Shown one piece after another: positions 7,613 to 16,732 of a DNA stretch of 64,000 bases. How positions within the stretch are numbered: the first letter of the stretch is position 1; each line of letters begins with the position of its first letter. The notes under the pieces were generated by a model that saw only the letters and a list, made by a program, of their open reading frames with translations, ran no database searches and was not told where the DNA came from. Origin of the DNA: Chryseobacterium sp. MA9. GTDB taxonomy: Bacteria > Bacteroidota > Bacteroidia > Flavobacteriales > Weeksellaceae. Position numbers and translations under genes: made by a program. Location of the stretch: contig NZ_CP075170.1 in assembly GCF_024399315.1 (NCBI RefSeq), forward strand, positions 4,932,259-4,996,258, read 5' to 3'.

Positions 7613-7831
7613 ATGAAAAAAGTATTAGCAATCGCATTTATCGGAGGTTTATTATTAGCAAGCTGCAAAAAAAAGCCAGATCACTCTTTACAGGATAGCA
7701 ACACTATGATGGAAGAGCCAGAAGCAACGACTGTTGTAGATTCTACGGCTAAAACTGCTGCTCCTGCTGCTGCAACTCCGGCTACAACTGCTCCTGAAGC
7801 TGCTAAAACAGATTCTACAGCGAAGAAATAA
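7613..7831 (+). CDS. Small Ala/Thr-rich lipoprotein
   Basis: This 72-residue protein has a signal peptide with lipobox LLLASC (cysteine at residue 18) and a low-complexity mature part dominated by Ala, Thr, Pro, Lys and repeated DSTAK words. No folded domain is visible; it looks like a short tether. Its stop codon overlaps the start of the cytochrome c gene by one base (TAATG), so the two are probably made together. An accessory or electron-carrier tether role for the cytochrome is an inference from that coupling. Confidence 0.7.
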   Translation: MKKVLAIAFIGGLLLASCKKKPDHSLQDSNTMMEEPEATTVVDSTAKTAAPAAATPATTAPEAAKTDSTAKK

Positions 7832-8205
7832 TGAAAAAAATACTTTTGGCAGGAACACTCGGTCTTCTGATCATTTCCTGTTCTAAAAAAGAAAATACAG
7901 CAGAAGTGGCTCCTTCTTCTGAGACAGCAGCTGTTTCAGAACCAGCTAAATCTAATCTTTCAGGTGACCAGATCATGGAAACATTGGATTGCTCAGGATG
8001 TCACTCTGTGAATGAGAGAATGATAGGACCTTCTTATAAGGAAATTGCAGGGAAGTACTCTGAAAAGGATACAGAATTGCTGGCTTCCAAAATTATAGAA
8101 GGCGGAAGTGGAGTATGGGGAAGTGTGCCTATGGCTGCCCATCCACAGGTATCTAAAGAAGATGCCAAAAAAATGGTGGAATATATTTTAAGTCAGAAGA
8201 AATAA
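7831..8205 (+). CDS. Lipoprotein cytochrome c (class I, c-551/c-552-like)
   Basis: This 124-residue protein has a lipoprotein signal (LLIISC) followed by a Ser/Ala/Glu linker and one cytochrome c domain. The heme site is CSGCH at about residues 54-58, and the distal methionine is likely in SVPMAAHP. GPSYKEIAGKY and the C-terminal EDAKKMVEYIL helix are typical of small periplasmic c-551/552 electron carriers. It should shuttle electrons at the outer face of the membrane. It is coupled to the upstream small lipoprotein and lies three bases before rlmF. Confidence 0.92.
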   Translation: MKKILLAGTLGLLIISCSKKENTAEVAPSSETAAVSEPAKSNLSGDQIMETLDCSGCHSVNERMIGPSYKEIAGKYSEKDTELLASKIIEGGSGVWGSVPMAAHPQVSKEDAKKMVEYILSQKK

Positions 8206-8208
8206 AAT

Positions 8209-9138
8209 ATGTCTGCTGAAAAATCCAGTCTGCACACAAGAAATCTGCATCGCAATCCCTATGATTTTGATCAGCTTATTTCTTGTGTGCCGGAACTGAA
8301 ACACTATGTTTTCATGAATGCTTATCAGACGGTAACCATTAATTTCAGCATTCCAAAAGCGGTAAAACTGCTCAACAAAGCCCTACTCTTACATTTTTAC
8401 CATATTAAAGGCTGGGATATTCCGGACACAAACCTTTGTCCTCCCATTCCCGGACGTGCAGATTATGTGCATTATATTGCCGATCTTTTAGCCGGACAGC
8501 TTGATAAAATTCCGGCAGGAAATTCTGTAAAAGGCATGGATATAGGAACAGGAGCCAATCTTGTTTATCCTTTAATCAGTCACAAATCTTATGGCTGGAC
8601 CATGTTGGGAACAGATATTAATCAGGATTCTTTGACTAATGCCCGGCATATTTTAGATCAAAATCTGGATCTTTCATCTGCCATTCAGTTGAAAAGCCAG
8701 CCCGATGCTGATCATATTTTTAAAAATATCATTGGCCCTGAAGACAGATTTACTTTTACCATGTGCAATCCTCCTTTTCATGATTCTGAAGAAGCTGCAA
8801 TAAAAGGGAATATCAGAAAAACAAAAAATCTTAAAATATCAAAATCCAAGCAGCCTTTGCTTAATTTTGGCGGCCAACAGTCGGAACTTTGGTGTGAAGG
8901 AGGCGAACTGGCTTTTATCACTAAGATGATTAATGAAAGTGCATTATTTTCATCACAGGTTCTTTGGTTTACCTGCCTGGTTTCCAAAAAAGATAATCTC
9001 AATAAACTGACTCATCTTTTAAAGAAAGTAAAAGCAATAGAGGTGAAAACCATTGATATGGCTCAGGGACAAAAAGTAAGCAGAATGCTGGCATGGACGT
9101 TTATTCCTCAGAAGGAGAGGAGAACGTGGTTTGTTTAG
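8209..9138 (+). CDS. rlmF: 23S rRNA (adenine-1618-N6)-methyltransferase
   Basis: This 309-residue enzyme methylates A1618 of 23S rRNA using SAM. It has the characteristic RlmF N-terminus HxRNxHRxxYDF, the SAM-binding segment GMDIGTGANLVYPL near residue 110 and the N6-adenine methyltransferase motif NPPF at about residue 188. Length is normal. It follows the cytochrome c gene by three bases, so it is read as the distal gene of that operon although functionally unrelated. Confidence 0.94.
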   Translation: MSAEKSSLHTRNLHRNPYDFDQLISCVPELKHYVFMNAYQTVTINFSIPKAVKLLNKALLLHFYHIKGWDIPDTNLCPPIPGRADYVHYIADLLAGQLDKIPAGNSVKGMDIGTGANLVYPLISHKSYGWTMLGTDINQDSLTNARHILDQNLDLSSAIQLKSQPDADHIFKNIIGPEDRFTFTMCNPPFHDSEEAAIKGNIRKTKNLKISKSKQPLLNFGGQQSELWCEGGELAFITKMINESALFSSQVLWFTCLVSKKDNLNKLTHLLKKVKAIEVKTIDMAQGQKVSRMLAWTFIPQKERRTWFV

Positions 9139-9190
9139 GGTTTAAAGTTGCCGGTTGCTAGTTTCCATCAAAACTCACTATTGACATTAT
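9139..9190. repeat. Dispersed intergenic repeat fragment
   Basis: Downstream of rlmF the sequence repeats words found at 24710-24800: GGTTTAAAGTTGC, GGTTGCTAG, and an 18-base identity CCATCAAAACTCACTATT that also occurs at 24779-24796. It is a short member of the same intergenic repeat family. Confidence 0.65.
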
Positions 9191-9265
9191 CCCGAATTTC
9201 AATACCCCGTTTCCTGCATCTCAACATCATTCCTCTTCACATTTTAAAATTTCTGAAAAAATCAA

Positions 9266-9296
9266 TTGACGGTCAACTCAAAAATGCCTAAATTTG
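9266..9296 (+). promoter_or_regulatory. lysS promoter
   Basis: TTG (9266-9268), a 20-base spacer and an exact TAAATTTG (9289-9296) fit the Bacteroidota sigma-ABfr consensus well. The ATG of lysS is 22 bases after the box. Confidence 0.75.
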
Positions 9297-9318
9297 TACG
9301 CTTTTAGAAAAATAAGAA

Positions 9319-11016
9319 ATGCAATTATCAGAACAAGAAATCATTAGAAGAGAAAAGCTGAATAAGCTTACTGAAATGGGAATTAATGCGTTCCCTGCGG
9401 ATGAGTATACCATTACAGATACTACAGAATCTATAAAACAGGACTTTTCTGAAAGTAAACAGGTAAAGATCGCTGGTAGATTGATGTCCCGCAGAATTCA
9501 GGGAAAGGCTTCTTTCGCAGAATTGCAGGATTCTAAAGGAAAAATCCAGGTTTACTTCAACAGAGACGAGATCTGTCCGGGTGAAGATAAAGAACTATAT
9601 AATGAAGTATATAAACACCTTTTGGATATCGGTGATATTATCGGTATCGAAGGAGAATTGTTTACAACTCAGGTAGGAGAGATGACCGTTTTAGTAAAGA
9701 ACTTTACACTTCTTACAAAGGCTTTACGTCCTCTTCCTCAGGCTAAAACCGATGAAAACGGTGTTGTACACGACGGCTTTACAGATCCGGAATTAAGATA
9801 CAGACAACGTTATGTAGATTTAACGGTAAATCCACAGGTTAAAGAAATTTTCGTAAAGAGAACAAAATTGTTCAATGCCATGAGAACATTCTTCAACGAT
9901 GCAGGATATTTTGAAGTAGAAACTCCAATCTTACAGTCAATCCCTGGTGGTGCTGCAGCAAAACCGTTCATTACGCATCACAATGCATTGGATATTCCAT
10001 TATATTTAAGAATTGCCAACGAATTGTATCTGAAAAGATTAATCGTAGGCGGTTTTGACGGAGTATATGAGTTCTCTAAAAACTTCAGAAATGAAGGGAT
10101 GGACAGAACGCATAATCCTGAGTTTACCGCTATGGAAATCTATGTAGCTTACAAAGATTACAACTGGATGATGGATTTCACTGAGAAATTATTAGAATTC
10201 TGTGCCACTCAGGTTAATGGAAATTCAGAATCTACTTTTGGTGAGCATACAATCAATTGGAAAGCTCCTTATCCAAGAGTTTCCATGACAGAAGCGATCC
10301 TGAAATTTACAGGATTCGATATCACAGGAAAAACGGAGAAAGAATTATATGATTTTGCCAAATCTATCGGTATTGAGGTGAATGAGACGATGGGTAAAGG
10401 AAAATTAATCGATGAGATCTTCGGTGAGAAATGTGAAGGAAATTTCATTCAGCCGACTTTCATTACAGATTATCCGATTGAAATGTCTCCACTGACAAAG
10501 AAACACAGAAGCAAAGAAGGTTTAACAGAGCGTTTTGAATTAATGGTATGCGGTAAAGAAATCGCAAATGCTTATTCAGAGCTTAATGATCCTATTGATC
10601 AGAGAGAGCGTTTTGAAGCACAAATGACTTTGTCTGAAAGAGGAGATGATGAAGCAATGTTCATCGATCAGGACTTCTTAAGAGCATTGGAATATGGTAT
10701 GCCGCCAACTTCAGGGTTAGGAATCGGTATGGACAGATTAATCATGTTCTTAACGAATAATGCATCCATCCAGGAGGTACTATTTTTCCCTCAGATGAGA
10801 CCTGAAAAAGCGGTTCCACAAATTGAATTGGGAGAAGATGAAAAGGTAATCCTTGAAATCCTTAATTCTCAGGAAGAAGCAATGTCTCTAGCTGAAGTAA
10901 AAGAAAGAAGCCAGTTATCCGGTAAAAAATGGGATAAAGCTTCCAAAACTTTGACAAAGAACAATATTGTGAAAGTAGAGAAAATTGATGAAAATCTTTT
11001 GATGAAATTAGCTTAA
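9319..11016 (+). CDS. lysS: Lysyl-tRNA synthetase, class II
   Basis: This 565-residue enzyme charges tRNA-Lys. An N-terminal OB-fold anticodon-binding domain spans roughly residues 50-150 (VKIAGRLMSRRIQGKASFAELQD). It is followed by the class II catalytic core: motif 1 around FEVETPILQSIPGGAAAKPF, motif 2 around FRNEGMDRTHNPEFT and motif 3 GLGIGMDRLIMFL. A C-terminal extension of about 70 residues after motif 3, seen in Bacteroidota LysS, is present. It has its own promoter and a shared terminator with the convergent gene. Confidence 0.97.
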   Translation: MQLSEQEIIRREKLNKLTEMGINAFPADEYTITDTTESIKQDFSESKQVKIAGRLMSRRIQGKASFAELQDSKGKIQVYFNRDEICPGEDKELYNEVYKHLLDIGDIIGIEGELFTTQVGEMTVLVKNFTLLTKALRPLPQAKTDENGVVHDGFTDPELRYRQRYVDLTVNPQVKEIFVKRTKLFNAMRTFFNDAGYFEVETPILQSIPGGAAAKPFITHHNALDIPLYLRIANELYLKRLIVGGFDGVYEFSKNFRNEGMDRTHNPEFTAMEIYVAYKDYNWMMDFTEKLLEFCATQVNGNSESTFGEHTINWKAPYPRVSMTEAILKFTGFDITGKTEKELYDFAKSIGIEVNETMGKGKLIDEIFGEKCEGNFIQPTFITDYPIEMSPLTKKHRSKEGLTERFELMVCGKEIANAYSELNDPIDQRERFEAQMTLSERGDDEAMFIDQDFLRALEYGMPPTSGLGIGMDRLIMFLTNNASIQEVLFFPQMRPEKAVPQIELGEDEKVILEILNSQEEAMSLAEVKERSQLSGKKWDKASKTLTKNNIVKVEKIDENLLMKLA

Positions 11017-11040
11017 GGTTTCTCAGAAAATATAAATATA

Positions 11041-11067
11041 AAAGGTACAGAGTTATTCTGTACCTTT
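11041..11067. terminator. Bidirectional terminator between lysS and the ClbS/DfsB gene
   Basis: AAAGGTACAGA and TCTGTACCTTT form a perfect 11-pair stem with a GTTAT loop, with A and T runs on the two sides. It overlaps the stop codon of the convergent gene. Confidence 0.9.
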
Positions 11068-11568
11068 TTCTTTTTTCCATTTCCGAAGCTGTGTCCTGAA
11101 ATTTTTAAAGGGAGCCACGGTATTAATATGAATCCATTTCCAAACCGGCCACTGGGCGGGTGTAGTTGCCCATTTTCTCTGTCCGGGAACGAATAATGTG
11201 TCATCATCAAGGCTTTCTATCCAGTCAATAATTTCATTAACCTGATTTCGCAGAAGTTTTCTTTGTTGTTGTAAACTATGAGAACCATATTGATCATAAA
11301 AAGATTGGTATAGTCCTTTTAAATTATTCCATTTATAATCAGGAGTAGGAGTTTTCACTTCAATTCCTTTGCTTTCGTCAGACTCCCATTGTAAAAGCAG
11401 ATGTGTCCAGCCCAATTGATAGGAAATATTTTGTGATGGAGTTTTGTCAATTCCTGGTTGCAGAAGATTCTTTTCCTCTTTTTTTATATCATTAAACTCC
11501 TGATCATACAACAGGTATCTTTTCTTGAGCTCCTCAATAAGCTCTGTTTTATCCTTATAAGTCTGCAT
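11053..11568 (-). CDS. ClbS/DfsB family four-helix protein
   Basis: This 171-residue protein matches the ClbS/DfsB family of DinB-like four-helix bundles: an N-terminal YKDKTELIEELKKRY helix, LGWTHLLLQWE, the central TPDYKWNNL and the C-terminal WPVWKWIHINTVAPFKNFRTQLRKW. ClbS is a self-resistance cyclopropane hydrolase against colibactin, but most family members have no known function and there is no toxin cluster here. It is just upstream (8 bases) of the cydB end but on the same strand after it, so it may be the distal gene of the cydAB unit. Confidence 0.82.
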   Translation of the reverse strand: MQTYKDKTELIEELKKRYLLYDQEFNDIKKEEKNLLQPGIDKTPSQNISYQLGWTHLLLQWESDESKGIEVKTPTPDYKWNNLKGLYQSFYDQYGSHSLQQQRKLLRNQVNEIIDWIESLDDDTLFVPGQRKWATTPAQWPVWKWIHINTVAPFKNFRTQLRKWKKEKGTE

Positions 11569-11575
11569 ATTTTAC

Positions 11576-12580
11576 CTATTTTCTCAGTTTGCTGAACGAA
11601 GCCATCAGATAAAATAAGAACGGAAGAATAAATAAGGATCCAAGCATCAAAGCCCAACCCAATGCTGCAATGGTTTTTTCGGGAGCCATATGTTCCAGTA
11701 ATGAAAGATGCTGCCCGTTTCCTAATAAAATAATATTAGGATTATGCTGATAAGTTGCGGCCACTAAAATCATGACCATCTGAAATCCTGCCAATGCACG
11801 TACAGGAAGAAGTTTTTGACGGTTCAGTGCTCTTAAAATAAGCAATAAGGCAATAGTTGCAAAGGCAATAGCCATAATACCTAAAGGCTTAGAAAATACC
11901 CACATCAAAAGAGGAATATCTGAAATATACGCGGTCACAAACACCAATATTCCTGTAATCACCACAAAGATCATTGTCTGCTTAGACTTTCTGATCATCA
12001 GTAAAAGGTCCACTTTATCACGGGTTTCTCTTAATGAAAAGATAGAAGCAAGATATGCACACAATGCAACGGTGAATAAACCTACAGAAACCCCAAACCA
12101 GTTCAGCCAGCTAAAAATATATAAATCCACAAAACTTACCGCATCAGGGTTTATAGAGTGGGAAACCGTTGCAGCAGCTATTAATCCTAAAAAGAAAGGC
12201 GTTAAAAGACTTGCGTAATAGAAAATCTGAGTATATAAAACCTGCCAGTTATCTTTCACAGCATCATAGTGTCTGAAGGTAAATGCTGTTCCTCTTGCAA
12301 TAATACCTACAAGCATCAATACCAAAGGAATGTGAAGATAGGTAGACATGGTGGTATAGATTTCGGGAAATCCTACGAAGAGAATTACAATGGCAATAAT
12401 CAGCCACATATGATTGGCTTCCCATACAGGAGCAATAGACTCATACATAATTTCATGGGTCTTATGTCTGGCTTTTTTATTAGTAAAAAGTTCCACAATA
12501 CCAGCTCCGAAATCTGCCCCTCCCAGAATAATATAAAGACAGATGGAAAGCCAGAGAAAACCTATAACAACGTAGATCAT
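11576..12580 (-). CDS. cydB: Cytochrome bd oxidase subunit II
   Basis: This 334-residue multi-spanning membrane protein pairs with CydA in the cytochrome bd quinol oxidase, which reduces oxygen with high affinity. The opening IYVVIGFLWLSICLYIILGGADFGAGI is the standard CydB first helix, and YESIAPVWEANHMWLI is a conserved signature. Its start overlaps the cydA stop by four bases. No cydX-like small subunit is visible after it. Confidence 0.95.
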   Translation of the reverse strand: MIYVVIGFLWLSICLYIILGGADFGAGIVELFTNKKARHKTHEIMYESIAPVWEANHMWLIIAIVILFVGFPEIYTTMSTYLHIPLVLMLVGIIARGTAFTFRHYDAVKDNWQVLYTQIFYYASLLTPFFLGLIAAATVSHSINPDAVSFVDLYIFSWLNWFGVSVGLFTVALCAYLASIFSLRETRDKVDLLLMIRKSKQTMIFVVITGILVFVTAYISDIPLLMWVFSKPLGIMAIAFATIALLLILRALNRQKLLPVRALAGFQMVMILVAATYQHNPNIILLGNGQHLSLLEHMAPEKTIAALGWALMLGSLFILPFLFYLMASFSKLRK

Positions 12581-13920
12581 GATTTTTTGTTTTTATCGTT
12601 AAACTGAGGGTCGGTAGGATCGTAAAGTTTTGGTACCATTTGGATCTGTCTCTTTAAAAGGAAAACAAGAATTAATGATAATGATATGAAAATAGCAGTA
12701 AAAAAATAGAATGAATACTGTATTCCAGGCATAGGTGTTACCGCATCTATTGTTCTCATTACTCCATAAATGATCCATGGCTGTCTTCCCACTTCTGTTA
12801 CTGTCCATCCTGCTTCCAGAGCAATATATCCAAAAGGGGTTGCTATTAAGAAGGTCTTTAACAGCCAGTTTTTACTCAGCCATTCCTTTCTGAAGAAAAA
12901 AGAATATAAATAAACGATTCCAATACCAATTATTACCACCCCGAAAAAGATCATAATCTGAAAAGCATAATGAACAACTGCAATTGGTGGCCATTCATCT
13001 CTCGGAAAATCTTTAAGACCCTTTACTTCAGCATTGAAATCATTACTCACCAGAAAACTTAAAACCTTTGGGATTTTCACAGCATATTTCACTTCTTCTT
13101 TTTCTTCATCAGGAATTCCTCCGATGATAAATGAGGCTCCTTTTTCAGTTTCAAAATGAGCTTCCATAGCAGCCAGTTTAATAGGCTGTCGTTCTGCTAC
13201 CGATTTTGCCGCAATATCACCACTTAAAGGTGCTCCGAATGCTCCGATAAGGGCAAAACCTACCGCAATTCTAAAAGCTTTGGTATGAAATTCAATATTT
13301 CTTTTCCGCATGATCATAAAGGCATGAACTCCGGCTACAGCAAATCCTGTCGCACAAAATGCAGCAACCGTCATGTGAAGAGCCTGCGGAAACCACGCAT
13401 CATTGAACATCGCTTTGATGGGATCTATATTAATATACTGTCCATTGATATAATCAAAACCTGTTGGAGAATTCATCCATGAGTTAGCTGCTACTACCAG
13501 AATTCCGGAAGCCAGTCCACTTACCCCAACCAGAAATCCACAAAACCAGTGAAACCATTTATTAAATCTTTCCCAACCATATAAAAAGAAGCCGATAGCA
13601 ATAGCTTCGATGAAAAAGGCTGTTCCCTCAAGTGAAAACGGCATTCCGAAAATAGGACCGGCATGCTTCATAAAACCAGGCCATAAAAGCCCCAGCTCAA
13701 AAGAAAGCATTGTTCCAGAAACAGCTCCTGTAGCAAAAAGGATAGCTACTCCTTTGCTCCATGCTTTGGTTAATCCTTTATATATTTCATTATTGGTTTT
13801 TAGGTATTTCCAATGGGCAAAAGCCATCAGAAAAGGCATCACCATACCCACACAGGAGAATATGATATGAAAGCCCAGAGAGAGTGCCATCTGAGCGCGT
13901 GCTGCTATAAAATCATCCAT
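12577..13920 (-). CDS. cydA: Cytochrome bd oxidase subunit I
   Basis: This 447-residue subunit carries hemes b558, b595 and d. Visible signatures are the N-terminal RAQMALSLGFHIIFSC with the heme histidine, the quinol-site GRQPW in TEVGRQPWIIYGVMRT, and the ALHMTVAAF segment. The length and short loop before GRQPW indicate the short Q-loop class. It heads a cydAB operon divergent from gyrB. Bacteroidota use bd oxidase at low oxygen and for quinol balance; no regulator is encoded nearby. Confidence 0.95.
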   Translation of the reverse strand: MDDFIAARAQMALSLGFHIIFSCVGMVMPFLMAFAHWKYLKTNNEIYKGLTKAWSKGVAILFATGAVSGTMLSFELGLLWPGFMKHAGPIFGMPFSLEGTAFFIEAIAIGFFLYGWERFNKWFHWFCGFLVGVSGLASGILVVAANSWMNSPTGFDYINGQYINIDPIKAMFNDAWFPQALHMTVAAFCATGFAVAGVHAFMIMRKRNIEFHTKAFRIAVGFALIGAFGAPLSGDIAAKSVAERQPIKLAAMEAHFETEKGASFIIGGIPDEEKEEVKYAVKIPKVLSFLVSNDFNAEVKGLKDFPRDEWPPIAVVHYAFQIMIFFGVVIIGIGIVYLYSFFFRKEWLSKNWLLKTFLIATPFGYIALEAGWTVTEVGRQPWIIYGVMRTIDAVTPMPGIQYSFYFFTAIFISLSLILVFLLKRQIQMVPKLYDPTDPQFNDKNKKS

Positions 13921-14155
13921 AATATCAACTTTTCAGTAAATAAATTTACGCATAAATTATTGATGTTGAATATGATTTACGACAGTTGATATTTCACCAA
14001 TACATTTTAATTTTGATTTTTTGACTTGGTATCTTATTCCTTATGTTTTCAATAAGAAAACTCTACATTTTTTTGACACTTTTTAACTTTCATACCTCGA
14101 AAAAAATCACGATATTTGTAAGTCTTTGCATAGAGCAGGATTTTTAATATTTAAT
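13921..14155. other. Divergent promoter region of cydA and gyrB
   Basis: This 235-base AT-rich gap must hold the promoters of both genes. I see only imperfect -7 boxes (TAAATTTA on the minus strand near 13950, GATATTTG near 14110 on the plus strand), so neither start point can be placed with confidence. No other structure is evident. Confidence 0.4.
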
Positions 14156-16090
14156 ATGAGTCAAAAACAATATACAGCTAGTAGTATTCAGGCATTGGAA
14201 GGAATGGAGCACGTTCGTATGCGTCCTTCAATGTACATTGGTGATGTAGGAACAAGAGGTCTTCACCATTTGGTTTATGAAGTAGTAGATAACTCTATTG
14301 ACGAGGCATTGGCAGGATACTGCGACACAATCTTCGTTAGCATCAAGGAAGGAAACGGAATTGAAGTAAGTGATAATGGTAGAGGTATCCCGGTTGATTT
14401 CCACGAAAAAGAGCAGAAATCAGCCCTTGAAGTTGTAATGACAAAAATTGGAGCCGGTGGTAAGTTTGATAAAGACTCTTACAAAGTTTCAGGAGGTCTT
14501 CACGGAGTTGGGGTATCATGTGTGAATGCACTTTCCAACGAAATGGTAACTACTGTTTACAGAGACGGGAATGTTTATCAACAGATTTATTCTAAAGGAA
14601 AAGCGCAGACTCAGGTTGAAGAGATCGGACATAGTGAGAAAAGAGGAACAAAGCAGTTTTTCCAGCCGGATGATACCATTTTTACGGAACTGATTTACAA
14701 CTATGATACATTAGCAAGCCGTTTAAGAGAACTTTCTTACCTTAATAAAGGAATTACAATTACGCTTACTGATGAAAGAGAACAATTGGAAGACGGTTCT
14801 TTCCGCTCAGAAATTTTTCATTCTGAAGGAGGATTGAAAGAATTTGTTGCTTATATCGACGGTAGCCGTGAATCTATCATGGAGCACGTGATTTTCATGG
14901 AAGGTGAAAGAGATGATATTCCTGTTGAGGTGGCGATGCGTTATAATACGTCATTCAACGAGAATCTTCACTCTTATGTTAACAATATTAATACCCACGA
15001 AGGAGGTACCCACCTTGCAGGTTTCAGAAGAGCTTTAACAAGAACTTTAAAGAAATATGCAGATGAATTGGGACTTCCAGCAAAAGAAAAAGTAGAAATT
15101 ACGGGTGATGACTTCCGTGAAGGATTAACAGCTGTAATTTCTGTAAAAGTAATGGAACCTCAGTTTGAAGGACAGACCAAAACAAAATTAGGAAACTCTG
15201 AAGTTTCTGGTGCTGTTGATAAGATTGTAGGGGAGATGCTTACAAATTTCTTGGAAGAGAATCCTAATGAAGCAAAGATAATCGTTCAAAAAGTTGTTTT
15301 AGCTGCCAAGGCAAGACAAGCTGCGAAAAAAGCCCGCGAAATGGTTCAGAGAAAATCTCCAATGGGAGGTTCTGGTCTTCCCGGGAAACTTTCTGACTGT
15401 TCATCCAAAGACCCGGCTGAATCTGAACTTTTCCTTGTAGAGGGAGATTCCGCAGGTGGAACGGCTAAACAGGGAAGAGACAGACACTTCCAGGCTATTC
15501 TTCCTCTAAGAGGTAAAATTTTGAACGTAGAGAAATCTATGCTTCATAAAGTATATGACAACGAGGAAATCAGAAATATCTACACTGCTCTTGGAGTTTC
15601 TGTAGGTACGGAAGAAGATAGCAAAGCATTGAATATGGCTAAGTTAAGATATCATAAGATTGTGATCATGACCGATGCCGATATTGATGGATCTCACATT
15701 TCTACACTTATTCTTACCTTCTTCTTCAGATATATGAAGGAACTTATTGAGAACGGGTATATCTATATTGCTCAGCCGCCTTTATACCTTTTAAAGAGAG
15801 GTAATAAAAAAGTGTATGCGTACAATGAAAAAGAACGTGAAGAGTTTACATTAGAGATGTCTCCGGATGGAAAAGGGGTAGAAGTACAACGTTACAAAGG
15901 TCTTGGGGAAATGAACCCTGAACAGCTTTGGGAAACAACCTTGAATCCTGAGCACAGAATTCTGAAACAGGTAACCATTGATAATGCAGTGGAAGCAGAC
16001 AGCGTTTTCTCAATGTTAATGGGAGATGAAGTTCCACCAAGAAGAGAGTTTATCGAGAAAAATGCGAAATATGCAAAAATTGATGCATAA
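14156..16090 (+). CDS. gyrB: DNA gyrase subunit B
   Basis: This protein of about 644 residues is the ATPase subunit of gyrase. The start at MSQKQYTASSIQ (14156) is preferred over the frame start at 14126, since GyrB proteins begin close to the ALEGMEHVRMRPSMYIGD motif. Other hallmarks are the GHKL ATP site (EVSDNGRGIPVD, GGLHGVGVSCVNAL), the TOPRIM motif ELFLVEGDSAGGTAKQGRD and MTDADIDGSHI, and the C-terminal QRYKGLGEMNPEQLWET. Being about 640 residues long, it is the short form without the proteobacterial insert. Confidence 0.97.
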   Translation: MSQKQYTASSIQALEGMEHVRMRPSMYIGDVGTRGLHHLVYEVVDNSIDEALAGYCDTIFVSIKEGNGIEVSDNGRGIPVDFHEKEQKSALEVVMTKIGAGGKFDKDSYKVSGGLHGVGVSCVNALSNEMVTTVYRDGNVYQQIYSKGKAQTQVEEIGHSEKRGTKQFFQPDDTIFTELIYNYDTLASRLRELSYLNKGITITLTDEREQLEDGSFRSEIFHSEGGLKEFVAYIDGSRESIMEHVIFMEGERDDIPVEVAMRYNTSFNENLHSYVNNINTHEGGTHLAGFRRALTRTLKKYADELGLPAKEKVEITGDDFREGLTAVISVKVMEPQFEGQTKTKLGNSEVSGAVDKIVGEMLTNFLEENPNEAKIIVQKVVLAAKARQAAKKAREMVQRKSPMGGSGLPGKLSDCSSKDPAESELFLVEGDSAGGTAKQGRDRHFQAILPLRGKILNVEKSMLHKVYDNEEIRNIYTALGVSVGTEEDSKALNMAKLRYHKIVIMTDADIDGSHISTLILTFFFRYMKELIENGYIYIAQPPLYLLKRGNKKVYAYNEKEREEFTLEMSPDGKGVEVQRYKGLGEMNPEQLWETTLNPEHRILKQVTIDNAVEADSVFSMLMGDEVPPRREFIEKNAKYAKIDA

Positions 16091-16110
16091 ACGTTTTTAA
16101 AAATATAATA

Positions 16111-16145
16111 AAAAAAGCTTCTAATTATTTAGAAGCTTTTTTTAT
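16111..16145 (+). terminator. gyrB terminator
   Basis: AAAAAAGCTTCTAA pairs with TTAGAAGCTTTTTT around a four-base loop and is followed by more T. Its end runs into the -7 box of the next gene. Confidence 0.9.
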
Positions 16146-16150
16146 ATTTG
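16143..16150 (+). promoter_or_regulatory. -7 box for the DUF5684 gene
   Basis: TATATTTG matches TAnnTTTG exactly, 22 bases before the ATG at 16173. It abuts the gyrB terminator, and no TTG is present at the -33 position. Confidence 0.5.
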
Positions 16151-16172
16151 GATAAACCAAAAAAACAATAAT

Positions 16173-16595
16173 ATGTTAACTCTTTTACAAACAGACCCTT
16201 ATAATGGGACAGATGCAGTATCTGGTGCAACCGCTGCAGGATTAGGGATCGGAACAATGTTCTTCGGCTTACTATGCTATATTTTCTATGGATATTGCAT
16301 GTACAAAATCTTTCAGAAAGCAGGAAGACAAGATGCCTGGGCCGCTTTTATCCCGATTTATAACTCAATAGTGTTGCTGGAAATCGTGAAGAAACCCATA
16401 TGGTGGATTATTCTTTTCTGTATTCCATTGGTAAATATCTATGCATGCTGGGTTGTCTATGACAGGCTGGCCAAAGGTTTTGCCAAAGAAACTCCTCTGT
16501 ATACCATTCTAATTCTCTTTTTAGGATTTATCTTTATTCCTGTATTAGGGCTTGGAAGTGATACTTTTGACAGTAAACTGGTTCCCAATGATTAA
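16173..16595 (+). CDS. DUF5684-type small membrane protein
   Basis: This 140-residue protein has three to four membrane segments (about residues 25-48, 62-90 and 100-125). The stretch KIFQKAGRQDAWAAFIPIYN, followed by a second hydrophobic block, is characteristic of DUF5684, which also occurs as the N-terminal membrane part of some Bacteroidota signal peptidases. Here it stands alone without a peptidase domain. Function unknown. It has its own promoter box and a terminator directly behind. Confidence 0.75.
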   Translation: MLTLLQTDPYNGTDAVSGATAAGLGIGTMFFGLLCYIFYGYCMYKIFQKAGRQDAWAAFIPIYNSIVLLEIVKKPIWWIILFCIPLVNIYACWVVYDRLAKGFAKETPLYTILILFLGFIFIPVLGLGSDTFDSKLVPND

Positions 16596-16615
16596 AAAGA
16601 AAAAATAAAAAACTT

Positions 16616-16643
16616 AAAGACTTCAGAAATGAGGTCTTTTTTT
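16616..16643 (+). terminator. Terminator of the DUF5684 gene
   Basis: AAAGACTTC and GAGGTCTTT form a nine-pair stem (one G-U) with loop AGAAAT, followed by a T run. Confidence 0.85.
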
Positions 16644-16732
16644 ATGAATGGTTCTTTGTATTGTAGAATTAATTGTACTTCTGTTTATTATTAATTCTAC
16701 AGCTTTTGAATTATATAAATCATAATTTATTT

